DNA of 64,000 nt from an uncultured Acidobacteriota bacterium (GCA_951812665.1 CATOST010000045.1:23739-87738); one strand, 5' to 3'. Shown: positions 44,317 through 54,371, numbered from the stretch's first letter. The notes: generated by a model not told the origin, from the sequence alone. Numbers and translations: made by a program.

Positions 44317-46733
44317 AGTCAGATTTCCAAGACCCGGCCCAGGATCCCAGATTGACAGCCTATGCCCTGGGTGAACTCACCGACGCCAAGGAAATTGAGG
44401 CGGTGGAGACCCTGTTGCAAGGGTCTCCCGAACTCAGACGGGAAGTGGAATCGCTGCGAACCACCGCGGAGCTGATCCGCTTCGAGTTGGAGCAGGAACC
44501 TGTTCCCTCCCTCAGTCCCCACCAACTGGCCAAACTTGGCAGACAGCCACGATGGTGGAACCTGCGGCGACCGGGTCGTCCCCGAAACAGGTCCTGGGGG
44601 TTTCCCGTGGGTCTGGCAACGGCCGCCGCGGCAACCGTCGTCGTTTCCACTGTGATCCTCTTCCTTCAGGAGACGGAAGAGCCATCTCTCTCTGCCCGTC
44701 TCCAGCAGCCGGAATCTACCGCCGGAGAAGCCCCTCCGGAAATGGGGGGACTCACGAAAAAAGCCTACGACACGACCAGCCCCGCTCCTGATGCCATCAC
44801 TCCCCCGCCAGCACGGATCCAACGTGTTCGCACGCTCCGGCAGGATGTGTCTCCGGCGCCTCCTGTCGACGAGGAAACCTCCGAGTCCTCGCTCCCAGGC
44901 CCTTCCGTGGCGGTTGATCCGTCAACCACTTCACCATCGGACCCCGGTCAATCGAACGAAGAGGAACTCCTGGTTGCGTCCCTCTCGGATCAGGATCGTG
45001 ACGCCTCTGTTGAAAAGCCTCTACCCGGAGAGATGACGGACCACGCCTCCAAATCCAGCCCCTCCCCGATCTCCCTTGCCGGAGGCAGGGTGGTCAAGCC
45101 TCCGTCCTACCCGCAAGGACGAGTTCTCAGGCCTCAGGCGATCCCGGGATCAAGGATCGTCGAGTCCCACGTACTCCCCGAGGGAATCGTTCGGGAGAGA
45201 TCCACACGCCGCAGACGATTGCGAATGGGACCGTCGGTTCCCTTTTCGCCAATGGTAGAGGCGCGCCGCAGTCCCGACGAATTGCCGGCTTGGCCGGCGC
45301 CCGTCCCCAGCCGGTCCAGCACCGAGGACTACCGTTATCAGGAGGAGAATCCGTTCCGAAAAGTGAGCCGGGACCCCCTATCCACCTTCGGAATCGATGT
45401 GGATACGGCGTCCTACGCCAACGTCCGCCGTTTTCTCCGCCAGGACTCGCTTCCTCCGAGGGATGCCGTCCGCATCGAGGAGATGGTCAACTATTTCTCT
45501 TACGCCTACGACGCGCCCGGCAGTGAGAACCCCGTCTCCGTCCTCATGGAACTGTCCCGGGCTCCCTGGAAAGAGGAACATCTGCTGCTCCGCGTCGGGA
45601 TCCAAGCCGAGGCCATCGATCCCGCGCAGCGCCCTCCCAGCAACCTTGTGTTCCTCCTGGACGTCTCCGGGTCGATGCGGCCCGCCAACAAGCTGCCGTT
45701 GTTGAAACGGGCCATGAGGCTTCTGATCAAGAACCTGGGAGAAAAGGACCGGGTCGCCTTCGTCACCTACGCCGGAGAGTCTGCGGTGGTCCTTCCCTCG
45801 ACGCCGTGTGATCGGAAAGAGGAGATTTTCCGAGCCTTGGAGTACATCATGGCCGGCGGTCCCACCAACGGGGAGGCTGGAATCCGCGACGCTTACGCCA
45901 CCGCCGCGGCCCACTTCATCCCAGGCGGAACCAACCGGGTGATCCTGGCCACGGACGGTGACTTCAACCTGGGCCTGACGGATGAGGGCAGCTTGATCCG
46001 ATTGATCCGGAAGCAAGCCCGAACGGGTATCTTCCTGAGCGTTCTCGGTCTTGGAACGGGCAACTACAAGGGCGCTGCCCTCGAGTCCCTGGCCAACCGG
46101 GGAAACGGCAATTTCTCGTACCTCGACAGCTTGGAGGAGGCACGGAAAGTGCTGGTCCGGGAGATGGGCGCCACTCTGGTCACGGTGGCCAAGGACGCCA
46201 AGATCCAGATCGAGTTCAATCCGGCCCGGGTCGATTCCTACCGTCTGATCGGTTACGAGAACCGGGCGTTACGCGACGAGGAGTTCAACGACGACAGCCG
46301 GGACGGCGGTGAGATCGGAGCCGGCCACCAGGTGACTGTCCTGTACGAGATCGTTCCCGCCGGGACCGCGTATCCGGTCGCCGGCATCGATCCCCTCAAG
46401 TATCAGACTCCTCCTGAACCGAATCCGGCCGGCGATGCCAATGAGTGGCTCACGCTGAAGATCCGGTACAAGCCACCGGATCAGGCCGACAGCCGGCTTC
46501 TGGAGTTCACCCACAGCGGATCCGCCGCCAGCTTCAAGGAAGCCTTGCCCGATTTCCGGTTCGCCTCCGCCGTGGCCGCCTTCGGCATGATTCTTCGCGA
46601 CTCGCCTCACCAGGGAACCGCCACTCTGCAACAGGTTCTCGGCTGGGCTCAGGACTCCACCGGAGACGATCCTCACGGGTACAGAGGCGAGTTCGTTCGA
46701 CTGGTCCGAAAGGCCATGGTCCTGGAGCGATAG
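44313..46733 (+). CDS. Membrane VWA-domain protein (YfbK type) with anti-sigma-like N-terminus
   Basis: The 806-residue protein starts DPRLTAYALGELTDAKEIEA, which resembles the cytoplasmic part of anti-sigma factors but lacks zinc ligands. A membrane helix follows (about 92-116), then a long Pro/Ser-rich region (120-340). Next come a VWF_A_N-type domain (FGIDVDTASYANVRRFLRQD), a VWA domain with MIDAS residues in LLDVSGSMRPA (from D450) and ATDGDFNLG, and a DUF3520-like C-terminus ending near LVRKAMVLER. The overlap with the ECF sigma gene suggests it senses an outside signal and controls that factor. This role is inferred. Confidence 0.85.
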   Translation: MKSDFQDPAQDPRLTAYALGELTDAKEIEAVETLLQGSPELRREVESLRTTAELIRFELEQEPVPSLSPHQLAKLGRQPRWWNLRRPGRPRNRSWGFPVGLATAAAATVVVSTVILFLQETEEPSLSARLQQPESTAGEAPPEMGGLTKKAYDTTSPAPDAITPPPARIQRVRTLRQDVSPAPPVDEETSESSLPGPSVAVDPSTTSPSDPGQSNEEELLVASLSDQDRDASVEKPLPGEMTDHASKSSPSPISLAGGRVVKPPSYPQGRVLRPQAIPGSRIVESHVLPEGIVRERSTRRRRLRMGPSVPFSPMVEARRSPDELPAWPAPVPSRSSTEDYRYQEENPFRKVSRDPLSTFGIDVDTASYANVRRFLRQDSLPPRDAVRIEEMVNYFSYAYDAPGSENPVSVLMELSRAPWKEEHLLLRVGIQAEAIDPAQRPPSNLVFLLDVSGSMRPANKLPLLKRAMRLLIKNLGEKDRVAFVTYAGESAVVLPSTPCDRKEEIFRALEYIMAGGPTNGEAGIRDAYATAAAHFIPGGTNRVILATDGDFNLGLTDEGSLIRLIRKQARTGIFLSVLGLGTGNYKGAALESLANRGNGNFSYLDSLEEARKVLVREMGATLVTVAKDAKIQIEFNPARVDSYRLIGYENRALRDEEFNDDSRDGGEIGAGHQVTVLYEIVPAGTAYPVAGIDPLKYQTPPEPNPAGDANEWLTLKIRYKPPDQADSRLLEFTHSGSAASFKEALPDFRFASAVAAFGMILRDSPHQGTATLQQVLGWAQDSTGDDPHGYRGEFVRLVRKAMVLER

Positions 46734-46749
46734 GCCAGAACTCTGTGAC

Positions 46750-48279
46750 TCAATGAAACTTCAAGGAGTAAAGATCCGCTTCGTACATCTCGAAACGGAG
46801 CCGGATCGGTTTTCCTGACAGGGGCGCCAGATTCCTGCCTTCGCCGTATTCGACGAAGTGCTGAATCTCGTCGCCATAGAACTCCTTGCTGAATTCATAC
46901 CCGGGAACCGGCCGCTTCGTGGCCGCATCCAGAATGGCAATCCGGATGCCGCCTCCGGCTCCGGTGGCGGCATTGACCTCCAGCCGGGTTCCCTGGAAGA
47001 CGAGAGGATGAGTGATCGCCGTCCCGCCCGGATAACCACCGCCGTGAAGGGACCGGAAGCCGTCGACGCGAAGCACACCCCGCCGAATGAAGGTGTCCGG
47101 CTGATGGTCGTGCTGCAGGTAGTAGAAGGAGAGTTCGTCGGGCGCCGTCTGCAGCATACCCCAGGCCATGAGGTTTCCGTGTTTGCTCCAGTTCCCGGGG
47201 TCGCGCCCCGGGCGCAGGAAAGGCTCGTCCACCAGGACGAAGTTTCGCGTGTCCCGGCTGTACATGAAGGCCGTTTCGCTCAGACCGTAGGAGGTGCCGT
47301 GGAAGGGCTTGCGGGGAGCCGTACGCAGGGGGAATCCGAGTATCAGGTGGGGCGCCCGAGGGTAGGGTTTCAGCCCGCTGGTGTAGAGGGAGTGCCGCCA
47401 TTCCCGACGCGGTTCCCCATATTCGATGGGCTCGATGTTCTCCCAATTCAGGAAGTCTCGTGAAGTGGCCCGCATCACCGATCGGGTTTCGGGAAGCCGG
47501 CGCTTTCCATCCCGCGACAGACAGGGCAGATAGGCCCGAAAGAACAGGACATACTGGTCGTTCCCAGGATCCCAGAAGCTCACGTTGAGAGAGTCCAGGA
47601 TCGCCCTCCTGCGGCTGGGATCCATTCCCCAACGGATCGCTCCATGGCGATCGAAGGCCGGTTCCTCTCCGTCCAGGATGGGATCCTCCTTGAGCTTGCG
47701 CCATTCGAGTCCATCGGCGGAGGCGAAGACATAGGCCTCCGGGTTTCCCCCGACGGCCTTGTATCGTTCCGATGCCGGCACGCCGGGCCGCGTGTCGATG
47801 AAGGGAGCGAAGTTGTGTGAGGCCCTCCCCTTGAGCAGGATGTTGTTGTCCGTCGACCCCTCGAACTCGACGCGGCCCAGCCGGACTCGGGTCCAGGTCA
47901 CCCCGTCACTGCTTTCGGCATAGCAGGTGAACTGGGTCTCGGGATCCCTGGGTTCAAAGCGCAATCCCAGGTAGGAGGCGTAATAGAGGCGAAATCTGCT
48001 CCCGTCCTGCAACACCACCGGATAGCCGCAGACGGTGAACCCATGGTATTTCCGGCCCTCCCATGGTGCATCCAGATCCAGGATCATTTCGGCGTCGCGG
48101 GGGGAGTGCTGACGGAACTCCAGGTCTCGAATCGTCTCGAACAGGGCGTCGTCCAGCATCAACTCGCGCCGGGCGCCCAGCTCGACAGGATGGTTCCCTT
48201 CCCCAAGGAGAGAAACAACAGCCAGGAAAAGAGATGCAAGGGAACCGAAGAGCCGCGGACCCGGTCGATTTCCCCCCAT
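46750..48279 (-). CDS. Secreted five-bladed-propeller glycosidase-like protein
   Basis: The 509-residue product begins with a signal-peptide-like stretch (RLFGSLASLFLAVVSLLGEG). The body has propeller-like repeats with carbohydrate-enzyme flavour: HGFTVCGYPVVLQDGSRFRL, CYAESSDGVTWTRV, VFASADGLEWRKLKEDPILD and VMRATSRDFLNWENIEPIEY. This pattern is seen in GH32/GH43-like proteins of Planctomycetota and Acidobacteriota, but I cannot assign catalytic residues. The next gene upstream on its strand (48281-49393) ends one base before this one, so the two are one unit. Confidence 0.6.
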   Translation of the reverse strand: MGGNRPGPRLFGSLASLFLAVVSLLGEGNHPVELGARRELMLDDALFETIRDLEFRQHSPRDAEMILDLDAPWEGRKYHGFTVCGYPVVLQDGSRFRLYYASYLGLRFEPRDPETQFTCYAESSDGVTWTRVRLGRVEFEGSTDNNILLKGRASHNFAPFIDTRPGVPASERYKAVGGNPEAYVFASADGLEWRKLKEDPILDGEEPAFDRHGAIRWGMDPSRRRAILDSLNVSFWDPGNDQYVLFFRAYLPCLSRDGKRRLPETRSVMRATSRDFLNWENIEPIEYGEPRREWRHSLYTSGLKPYPRAPHLILGFPLRTAPRKPFHGTSYGLSETAFMYSRDTRNFVLVDEPFLRPGRDPGNWSKHGNLMAWGMLQTAPDELSFYYLQHDHQPDTFIRRGVLRVDGFRSLHGGGYPGGTAITHPLVFQGTRLEVNAATGAGGGIRIAILDAATKRPVPGYEFSKEFYGDEIQHFVEYGEGRNLAPLSGKPIRLRFEMYEADLYSLKFH

Positions 48280-48280
48280 T

Positions 48281-49393
48281 TCAGATCTTGCTCAAAGCTT
48301 CCAGGACCGGCCAGAAGTTCAGTTGCTGGACGGCATGGCTCCGGTAGATGCCGACCCCCGAAGCTCCGTTGTCGACGGCGATCTTGCCGGCAGTCAACAT
48401 GGAGTTCGGATCCTGAAAGCTTCCCGGGTGATAGCAGGAGAGCTCGACGATCACGGGTACACGGCCGGCGGCCACGTCCACGGCGTGCCGGACCTGCCGC
48501 CGGACCGCCTTCAGATCCGAGTCAGTCCGGAACCAGAGGTAGAACTCGTCCAGCAGACCCTTCTCGATCCACGCCGGCCAGTCCTGCAACACCTTGATGT
48601 AGTCCTCCGGCTCCCCGGCGATGATGGTAGTCGAAAGAACCGCCTGGGGTGAGGACCGTTTGGTCTTCGCCCGGACTTCCGAGAGGAACAAGGTGACGTA
48701 GTCGGCGCGGAACTGCATCCAATCCGGGTCGTTGTTGGGCAAGTCGAAGGGGTCCTTCCCGAACTTGGCGCGAAACTCGGATACGGTGCGGTCCTCGTAG
48801 CCGTAGGGCACGACACCGTTCTCGTCTTCGTTCCCCAACACGAACTCGACCTGAAGCCCGTCGGCGCGGGTCACCGCCAGGGCGCCGACAAACATATCGG
48901 CCTGCTGATCCCGCACCTCTGGAAAGGAGGCGCTCAGGTAAAGATCCTGCCCCGGCTCCAGCACATAGGAACGGCTGCGGGTCAGACTCCGGAATTCCGG
49001 ATGTCCAACTGCGAAATCGGACATCTCGGTGGTAACATGGGGTCCGTGATAAATGGGCCGCTGCCGGTCGAGAATCTCTCGAGCCTGAGCCGAAATCATG
49101 GGAGGCCGGAGAAAGTCGAGGGACCACCCGTATGTCATCCGCGCGCCGCCGTGCCGGGGAAAGCCGTTGTAGTCGACATAGGTATCGAACTTCATTCCGG
49201 CTTGGCGCGCGGCCCGGGGGCGGGCCAACGTCCGGTCGCCTGGCGGCAGGACCCTGGCGCTGCCGTCGATGATCTTGGTGACGCCGTGATCGGAGCATTT
49301 CTTCATCCACGCGGACAACAGGCGGTTGTCCTCGGTCCCTTCGGGGGATCCGTCCACGTCCGGCGGACCCCAGAGCACGACGGTTTCAGGCAC
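48281..49393 (-). CDS. TIM-barrel glycoside hydrolase-like protein, function unknown
   Basis: The 370-residue protein has no signal peptide and starts PETVVLWGPPDVDGSPEGTE. Segments such as ARQAGMKFDTYVDYNGFPRH, VEFVLGNEDENGVVPYGYED, WIEKGLLDEFYLWFRTDSDL, VPVIVELSCYHPGSFQDPN and GKIAVDNGASGVGIYRSHAV read like strands and loops of a sugar-active TIM barrel. I do not recognise a defined family. It is placed directly before the propeller gene, suggesting they process the same carbohydrate. Confidence 0.5.
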   Translation of the reverse strand: MPETVVLWGPPDVDGSPEGTEDNRLLSAWMKKCSDHGVTKIIDGSARVLPPGDRTLARPRAARQAGMKFDTYVDYNGFPRHGGARMTYGWSLDFLRPPMISAQAREILDRQRPIYHGPHVTTEMSDFAVGHPEFRSLTRSRSYVLEPGQDLYLSASFPEVRDQQADMFVGALAVTRADGLQVEFVLGNEDENGVVPYGYEDRTVSEFRAKFGKDPFDLPNNDPDWMQFRADYVTLFLSEVRAKTKRSSPQAVLSTTIIAGEPEDYIKVLQDWPAWIEKGLLDEFYLWFRTDSDLKAVRRQVRHAVDVAAGRVPVIVELSCYHPGSFQDPNSMLTAGKIAVDNGASGVGIYRSHAVQQLNFWPVLEALSKI

Positions 49394-49619
49394 TTCCCGG
49401 CTCCTCCATGAAACCCTCAGCCTGACACACGGAAAAGCGAAAACTCAACCGGCGAATCACCGGCATCCATTCATCCGGGATCGATTGGCCAAGTCCACGG
49501 GAGCGCTCCTCAAGATTTCTTGGAAGTGTCTCCGTTACTATCGCCGGGACGGATCCAATGATGAACGAAAGAATCAGCCTCGATAGAGAAACCGGGGAGC
49601 GGCAAAAGGGGAGTTTTTT

Positions 49620-50705
49620 TTGACGGAACTGTTCATGATCGTCGGATTTGTTCTGGCGGCCTATTCCATCGTGGCCAACGACGCCATCCAGACCCTGGGG
49701 ACGTTCCTCAGTTCCAACTCACGCCGCCCCTGGTGGGTATTGTGGATCTACGCCTGCCTCATCCTCCTGGCCGTTCTGGTGTATGGATGGCTGGCGAACA
49801 GCGGTGACATCGCCTACGGGCGCCTTGAGCAGTTCCCGGAACCCGCGGGAGGCATTACCTGGCTGCACGCCATTCCTCCCCTGTTCATCCTGCTGCTGAC
49901 CCGATTCGGAGTGCCGGTCAGCACGACCTTTCTCGTGCTGACCGTATTCGCCCCCACGAATCTGCTGAAGATCCTCACCAAATCTCTGCTGGGGTACGCT
50001 GTCGCCATCGGCGTCGGCTTCGTCGTCTATATGGTCGTCGCCAATCTCCTCGAATCCCGTTTTTTGGCGACGAGAGATCGTCCTCCCCGACCCTACGCCG
50101 TCGTTTTTCAGTGGCTCGCAACCGCGTTTTTGTGGAGCCAATGGCTGATCCAGGATCTTGCCAACATCTTCGTCTATCTCCCGCGCAAGGCGGAAGTCGA
50201 GGTTCTCATTTTTGCGGCCCTCGTGATGCTGGTACTGCACGCCATCATCTTCAAGAGTCGAGGGGGCCGGATTCAGGGGATCGTCACTTCCAAGACCAAT
50301 ACCACCGATATCCGGGTCGCCACGCTGATTGACTTCATCTATGCGTCCATCCTCCTGTTTTTCAAGGAGATGTCCAATATCCCCATGAGCACCACGTGGG
50401 TCTTTCTGGGATTGCTGTCCGGCCGCGAATTGGCTCTCGCCTTCCAGCTCAGACACCGAACGATCCCGGAATCGATCCTGATGGCGGGAAAGGACGTGGG
50501 GAAAGCGGCCATTGGGCTGGCGGTCAGCGTCGCGCTGGCGATCGGATTGCCCGCTCTGGACCGGGGCCTGCAGCAGAGGTTCTCCGGATCGGGAACCCTC
50601 TCCATGCAAACGAAGGAAGTTTCTTCGCCAAGCTCCGAATCGGACAGGCTCCCTGAGCAGATCAGAACCAAGACCAGTCCTGTTCCTACCCCACGGATCC
50701 GGTAG
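49620..50705 (+). CDS. PiT-like (inorganic phosphate transporter related) membrane permease
   Basis: The 361-residue product has about eight membrane helices. The first PiT-like signature is AAYSIVANDAIQTLGTFLSS (NDA motif). The second half has FFKEMSNIPMSTTWVFLGLL, where the family has its second N-D/T repeat, and both STTFLVLTVFAPTN and STTWVFLG preserve the repeated Ser-Thr-Thr. The C-terminal 50 residues are hydrophilic. It may carry phosphate, sulfate or another anion. TTG at 49620 follows AAAAGGGGAG. Confidence 0.65.
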   Translation: MTELFMIVGFVLAAYSIVANDAIQTLGTFLSSNSRRPWWVLWIYACLILLAVLVYGWLANSGDIAYGRLEQFPEPAGGITWLHAIPPLFILLLTRFGVPVSTTFLVLTVFAPTNLLKILTKSLLGYAVAIGVGFVVYMVVANLLESRFLATRDRPPRPYAVVFQWLATAFLWSQWLIQDLANIFVYLPRKAEVEVLIFAALVMLVLHAIIFKSRGGRIQGIVTSKTNTTDIRVATLIDFIYASILLFFKEMSNIPMSTTWVFLGLLSGRELALAFQLRHRTIPESILMAGKDVGKAAIGLAVSVALAIGLPALDRGLQQRFSGSGTLSMQTKEVSSPSSESDRLPEQIRTKTSPVPTPRIR

Positions 50706-50725
50706 TCGTCCCTGGACCGCAGGGT

Positions 50726-51508
50726 TCAGGCGGAGACGGAACGTTCCGATTCCCGAAGTCTGTCGAGGCACTCGCGCATGCCGACCTGACCGAAGTACAT
50801 GAGGTTGCCGGCGTTGATGAAGCGGTAGCCTTGTTCGTACGCTCTCCAACAGGCGTCGAACCCGCCGAATGTGATCCCGCTGGGTTTGCCGCAGGAGGCT
50901 GCGCGCGCGGGAAAGTCCTCCAGGCACTTCTGAACCTCGGGATGACCGATGTTCCCCAGATGACCCATGGAGGCGGCAATGTCGGCAGGACCCGCAAACA
51001 CAACGTCCACCCCCTCGACCTCGGCGATTCGCTCCAGATTGTCCAACCCCTCGGGGGTCTCGACCTGGACGACGACACAGGTCTCCCGGTTGGCCGACTG
51101 CAGATAGTCGTTGAGATCCACGTCCAGCAGCATGGGCCAGACCGGGCCTACTCCCCGATTCCCCTCGGGAGGATATTTGCAGTACTGGACCGCCAGCCGA
51201 GCTTGGTCCGCATTGTCTACCTGGGGCACCATGATGCAACTGCAGCCCATGTCCAAGCCCTTCTTGATGAGGCCCGGATCCAGATTGGGGACCCGCAACA
51301 GGGCGTCCCGGCCTTCGAGACGGCAGATGATGGGAACCAATTGGACTTCGTTGATCCCGAAGGGTCGATGTTCCGTGTCGATCCAGAGGAAGTCGATGCC
51401 TTGTTTGAGGGTGGCTTTTGCCAGCAATTCGGAAGCGTCCGCAAGGGCCGATCCCCAAGCCGCCTTGCCCTCCGCCAGAAGTCTCTTGACCCGATTCTCC
51501 AACATCAC
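50726..51508 (-). CDS. HpcH/HpaI aldolase family protein
   Basis: The 260-residue TIM-barrel aldolase would make or split 2-keto-3-deoxy or related acids with a divalent metal. It has KQGIDFLWIDTEHRPFGINE, a GCSCIMVPQVDNADQA strand, VVVQVETPEGLDNLERIAEV with the metal-ligand Glu, and DVVFAGPADIAASMGHLGN with the metal-ligand Asp. The start ATG at 51508 follows GGAAAGGACGTG. TATAGT on the minus strand (51579-51584) may be its -10 box. It converges with the PiT-like gene 20 bases away. Confidence 0.88.
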   Translation of the reverse strand: MMLENRVKRLLAEGKAAWGSALADASELLAKATLKQGIDFLWIDTEHRPFGINEVQLVPIICRLEGRDALLRVPNLDPGLIKKGLDMGCSCIMVPQVDNADQARLAVQYCKYPPEGNRGVGPVWPMLLDVDLNDYLQSANRETCVVVQVETPEGLDNLERIAEVEGVDVVFAGPADIAASMGHLGNIGHPEVQKCLEDFPARAASCGKPSGITFGGFDACWRAYEQGYRFINAGNLMYFGQVGMRECLDRLRESERSVSA

Positions 51509-51809
51509 GTCCTTTCCGGCCCAATAAATCAGGGGGCCTCAACGGCCCATTCCCGTGTGGCCGTCCGATAAGGCGCGCACTATACCAGTCCTCGCAGGAA
51601 GTCGCCACGGAATTCCATGTCGATGATCTTGTGCGTGCAGAACCCTCGGCCAATCCCCTTCTTGGTATTTCCGCCACATCTTCCCAGCCTTCACAATGGT
51701 CGGTCCGCTTTCCTCATTTCCCGGTTTTGGTATGATTCGGCATCAACTGGTGACGCGCCGACGGATCGGGTTCGACTTAGATCTAATTTGTCATTATTAA
51801 GGGGGATTT
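51509..51809. other. Intergenic region between aldolase and doxX genes
   Basis: About 300 bases between divergent genes. The minus-strand TATAGT (51579-51584) is the best promoter candidate for the aldolase gene. On the plus strand an AT-rich stretch (51776-51800) and AAGGGGGATTT precede doxX. No open frame or RNA gene is recognisable in between. Confidence 0.5.
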
Positions 51810-52205
51810 ATGAAAAGTATTCTGGCAAAGTACTCGAATGAGACGTATGCTCTGGTCCGGATCGTCTCCGGCTTTCTGTTCGCCTTCCACGGGGCCCAGA
51901 AGGTCCTGGGCCTATTCGGCGGCGTCGGGGGGGAATCGGGCGCGGCGGCGCCCCTGATCAGCCTGATGGGCCTGGCCGGAATCGTCGAGTTGGTGGGGGG
52001 CCTTCTGATCGCCGTGGGACTCCTGACCAGTTGGGCCGCCTTCATCTCCAGCGGTCAGATGGCCGTGGCCTACTTCATGGCCCATCAGCCTCACGGCATT
52101 TGGCCGATCCAGAACAAGGGGGAGTTGGCTGCGATCTACGCCTTTGTCTTTCTGTACATCGCGGCCAGGGGCGCGGGAATCTGGAGCCTCGACAAGAAGG
52201 GTTGA
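51810..52205 (+). CDS. DoxX family membrane protein
   Basis: The 131-residue protein has four membrane helices and the DoxX pattern: ALVRIVSGFLFAFHGAQKVL, ISLMGLAGIVELVGGLLIAV, ISSGQMAVAYFMAHQPHG and AIYAFVFLYIAARGAGIWSL. Family members include redox-linked membrane subunits, but the exact role is unknown. ATG at 51810 follows AAGGGGG. It converges with the metallohydrolase gene. Confidence 0.9.
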   Translation: MKSILAKYSNETYALVRIVSGFLFAFHGAQKVLGLFGGVGGESGAAAPLISLMGLAGIVELVGGLLIAVGLLTSWAAFISSGQMAVAYFMAHQPHGIWPIQNKGELAAIYAFVFLYIAARGAGIWSLDKKG

Positions 52206-52223
52206 GCCTTGGAACGGGAGACT

Positions 52224-54371
52224 TTACCGCGTCGCCTCGCGGGCGATTTTGCGGTAGACATCCTGACCCTTGCGAAACAGGTCCACGACCTTCTGTTTCT
52301 GGGCGGCATTCTTGAAGACCCCGTTGCGGTCGACTCGGTCCACCAGACGGTCGATCTGCTCCACGAAATAGAGCGCATCCTCCCGAAAATGGATGCGAGA
52401 TCCGTCCCGATAGCAGTAGACCGGGCTGGTGTGGGCGTAGAGTTCGGTGTCGTTGGGCACCAGGCGATGGGCTTCGCCCCGGACCCGAACCGCGATCCAG
52501 GCGCTTTCGTCCAGTTGGATCTCCCGTGACAGGCTCGCCCGTGTCCCCTCGTCGGTGGCCTCCACCGTAAAGACCGGCTTTCCGTTGACCACCACCTCCA
52601 TGCTCTGCATGGGGACGTGGGAGACCGCTTGGGCCTCGACGCGCACCGTCCGGGATCCGGAACTCCAGCGGATCTCCTCCCCCGCCCCCTTACCGTCGAC
52701 GCTGAATTCGACGAGGGGAGCGTTGGAAGCGAAGCTCCTGCCCTCGAGATAGGCCTGGATCCATTTGTCATAGGTCAGCCGGGTCCCGGTATTCACGTAG
52801 ACCCGGCCGGCTCCCGCCAGCAGGTGGTAGGGGACGTTCAGGAAACAGTCCGTCCCCGCCGAGATCCCACACCTGAATCCGGAGTTGAGAAGCCGGTACC
52901 AGTCCGCCGTGTTCTTCTCCTCGTTCCCCTGGCACATGACGTCGATGGTGTCGACCACTCCCAGGGCGATGTCCACCGGGTATTCCTGGGGCAACCCCGG
53001 ATGCACTTGGATGACGGCCGCCCCTTGCTGCTTGGCGGCAGCCGCCAACTCGTAATTGGGCGGATAGTCGTAAGGGTGATCGGTCCGGGGCCATCCGACG
53101 TAGGAGGGATGAACGAACTCCTTGAGCTTCAGGAAGGCCATATGGCCGTAGACCCTCAAGTTCCTCATCTCCTGGTTCCAGTAGAGGATGTAGTTCTGCT
53201 CCGAGAGGCGGTTGGGTTTCCCTTCGAAATAGACCAGGTCGGTGATGAATCCGTCGGTGTCGTTGCAGGCCAGGAGGTGGGGAACGTTCAGGTCCTCGGC
53301 CTTGGTGATCCGCAGTACGTCCCGAGGCCGGATCCGGGTGTCGGAAAAGAGGTTGGGGTGGATGTGAGTATCCCCCGAGAACCATCCCTTGGCCGCCATG
53401 TTGTAGGTGCGGTCCAATCGGGCCACGATCTCCTTCCGGCCGGCCGGCGGCATCTGAAAGGTCATTCTCAGGGGCGCGTATTCCAACCCCTTGACCACCT
53501 CCAGCCGAGTCTCGCCCTCGGGCAGACTCACGGAGAAACCGCCGTCGGTGTAGAAATAGTATTCGCCGCCATAGGGTTGGCCGTAGTCGGCGCTGGTGAT
53601 GCGGGGAATGATCTCGTCCGGCGTATGGCGCTTCCCGTCGGCACCGGTGAGATAGACGCGGGCGGGCGTCTCAAGACCTGATCCATCCACGACCTTGACC
53701 CGCAGGAGACTCATATTTCGGACCCGCGCCGGGACCGATACCCGTCCTGTGACGGCGCCCGCATTTACCGTGAGCACCAGCGCCGAGGCCTCCGACCGGA
53801 TGGGAGAGACGATCAGCCAGGCGCCCTGGGTCTCTCCTCCCCTGAGACGGACGATCCGGGGCTCCACTTCCACCTCTTGGGACCCGGAGCCGATGGTCAC
53901 GGCTACTTCCTTAGGGCTGGAGTTTCGAATGATCACCGGAACTTCCGTTCCCGCGAACCCCAATAGATCCAGTTTCTCAGGTGCCTCCAACAGGGTCACG
54001 GCGGAGCCGACTTCGATCTTGGTGAGCTGCGGACAGGTGAGGGATTCGTAACTCTCGGTCGTGAACCGGACGATCTCCTCCAACCCCGGAGCCTCGGTCA
54101 CGGTGCCGTTCCAGCGCCGGTAGAAACTTCCGACCTTGCCCTTGAGGGTTCGCTGCAGCTTCGCCACGCTCCGGTCGGTTTCGGTCCACTGCAAGAGATG
54201 AATGGCGAACTCGGCCACGTCGGAGAGCTGGCGGCCGATGACCGGATCCCCGATAAAGTCAGGGGCCGTGAACGGAACCAACGTATTGGGAGGTCCCTCG
54301 TGCCCGTTCAAAGACACCGTCAGGAGGCAGAGTAAGATGGTAACTGATGCTTTTCCGAGCTTTCTGTTCAT
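52224..54371 (-). CDS. Secreted CehA/McbA-type metallohydrolase (PHP-like)
   Basis: The 715-residue product has a signal peptide (ASVTILLCLLTVSLNGHEG), a beta-rich N-terminal half (about 130-330) and a PHP-like metal hydrolase domain beginning GWFSGDTHIHPNLFSDTR, with further ligands in LACNDTDGF, VIQVHPGLPQEYPVD and FRCGISAGTDCFLN. CehA and McbA are carbamate or phosphoester hydrolases; the natural substrate of exported Acidobacteriota relatives is not known. The C-terminus is a beta domain followed by a charged helix (KQKVVDLFRKGQDVYRKIAR). Confidence 0.85.
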   Translation of the reverse strand: MNRKLGKASVTILLCLLTVSLNGHEGPPNTLVPFTAPDFIGDPVIGRQLSDVAEFAIHLLQWTETDRSVAKLQRTLKGKVGSFYRRWNGTVTEAPGLEEIVRFTTESYESLTCPQLTKIEVGSAVTLLEAPEKLDLLGFAGTEVPVIIRNSSPKEVAVTIGSGSQEVEVEPRIVRLRGGETQGAWLIVSPIRSEASALVLTVNAGAVTGRVSVPARVRNMSLLRVKVVDGSGLETPARVYLTGADGKRHTPDEIIPRITSADYGQPYGGEYYFYTDGGFSVSLPEGETRLEVVKGLEYAPLRMTFQMPPAGRKEIVARLDRTYNMAAKGWFSGDTHIHPNLFSDTRIRPRDVLRITKAEDLNVPHLLACNDTDGFITDLVYFEGKPNRLSEQNYILYWNQEMRNLRVYGHMAFLKLKEFVHPSYVGWPRTDHPYDYPPNYELAAAAKQQGAAVIQVHPGLPQEYPVDIALGVVDTIDVMCQGNEEKNTADWYRLLNSGFRCGISAGTDCFLNVPYHLLAGAGRVYVNTGTRLTYDKWIQAYLEGRSFASNAPLVEFSVDGKGAGEEIRWSSGSRTVRVEAQAVSHVPMQSMEVVVNGKPVFTVEATDEGTRASLSREIQLDESAWIAVRVRGEAHRLVPNDTELYAHTSPVYCYRDGSRIHFREDALYFVEQIDRLVDRVDRNGVFKNAAQKQKVVDLFRKGQDVYRKIAREATR

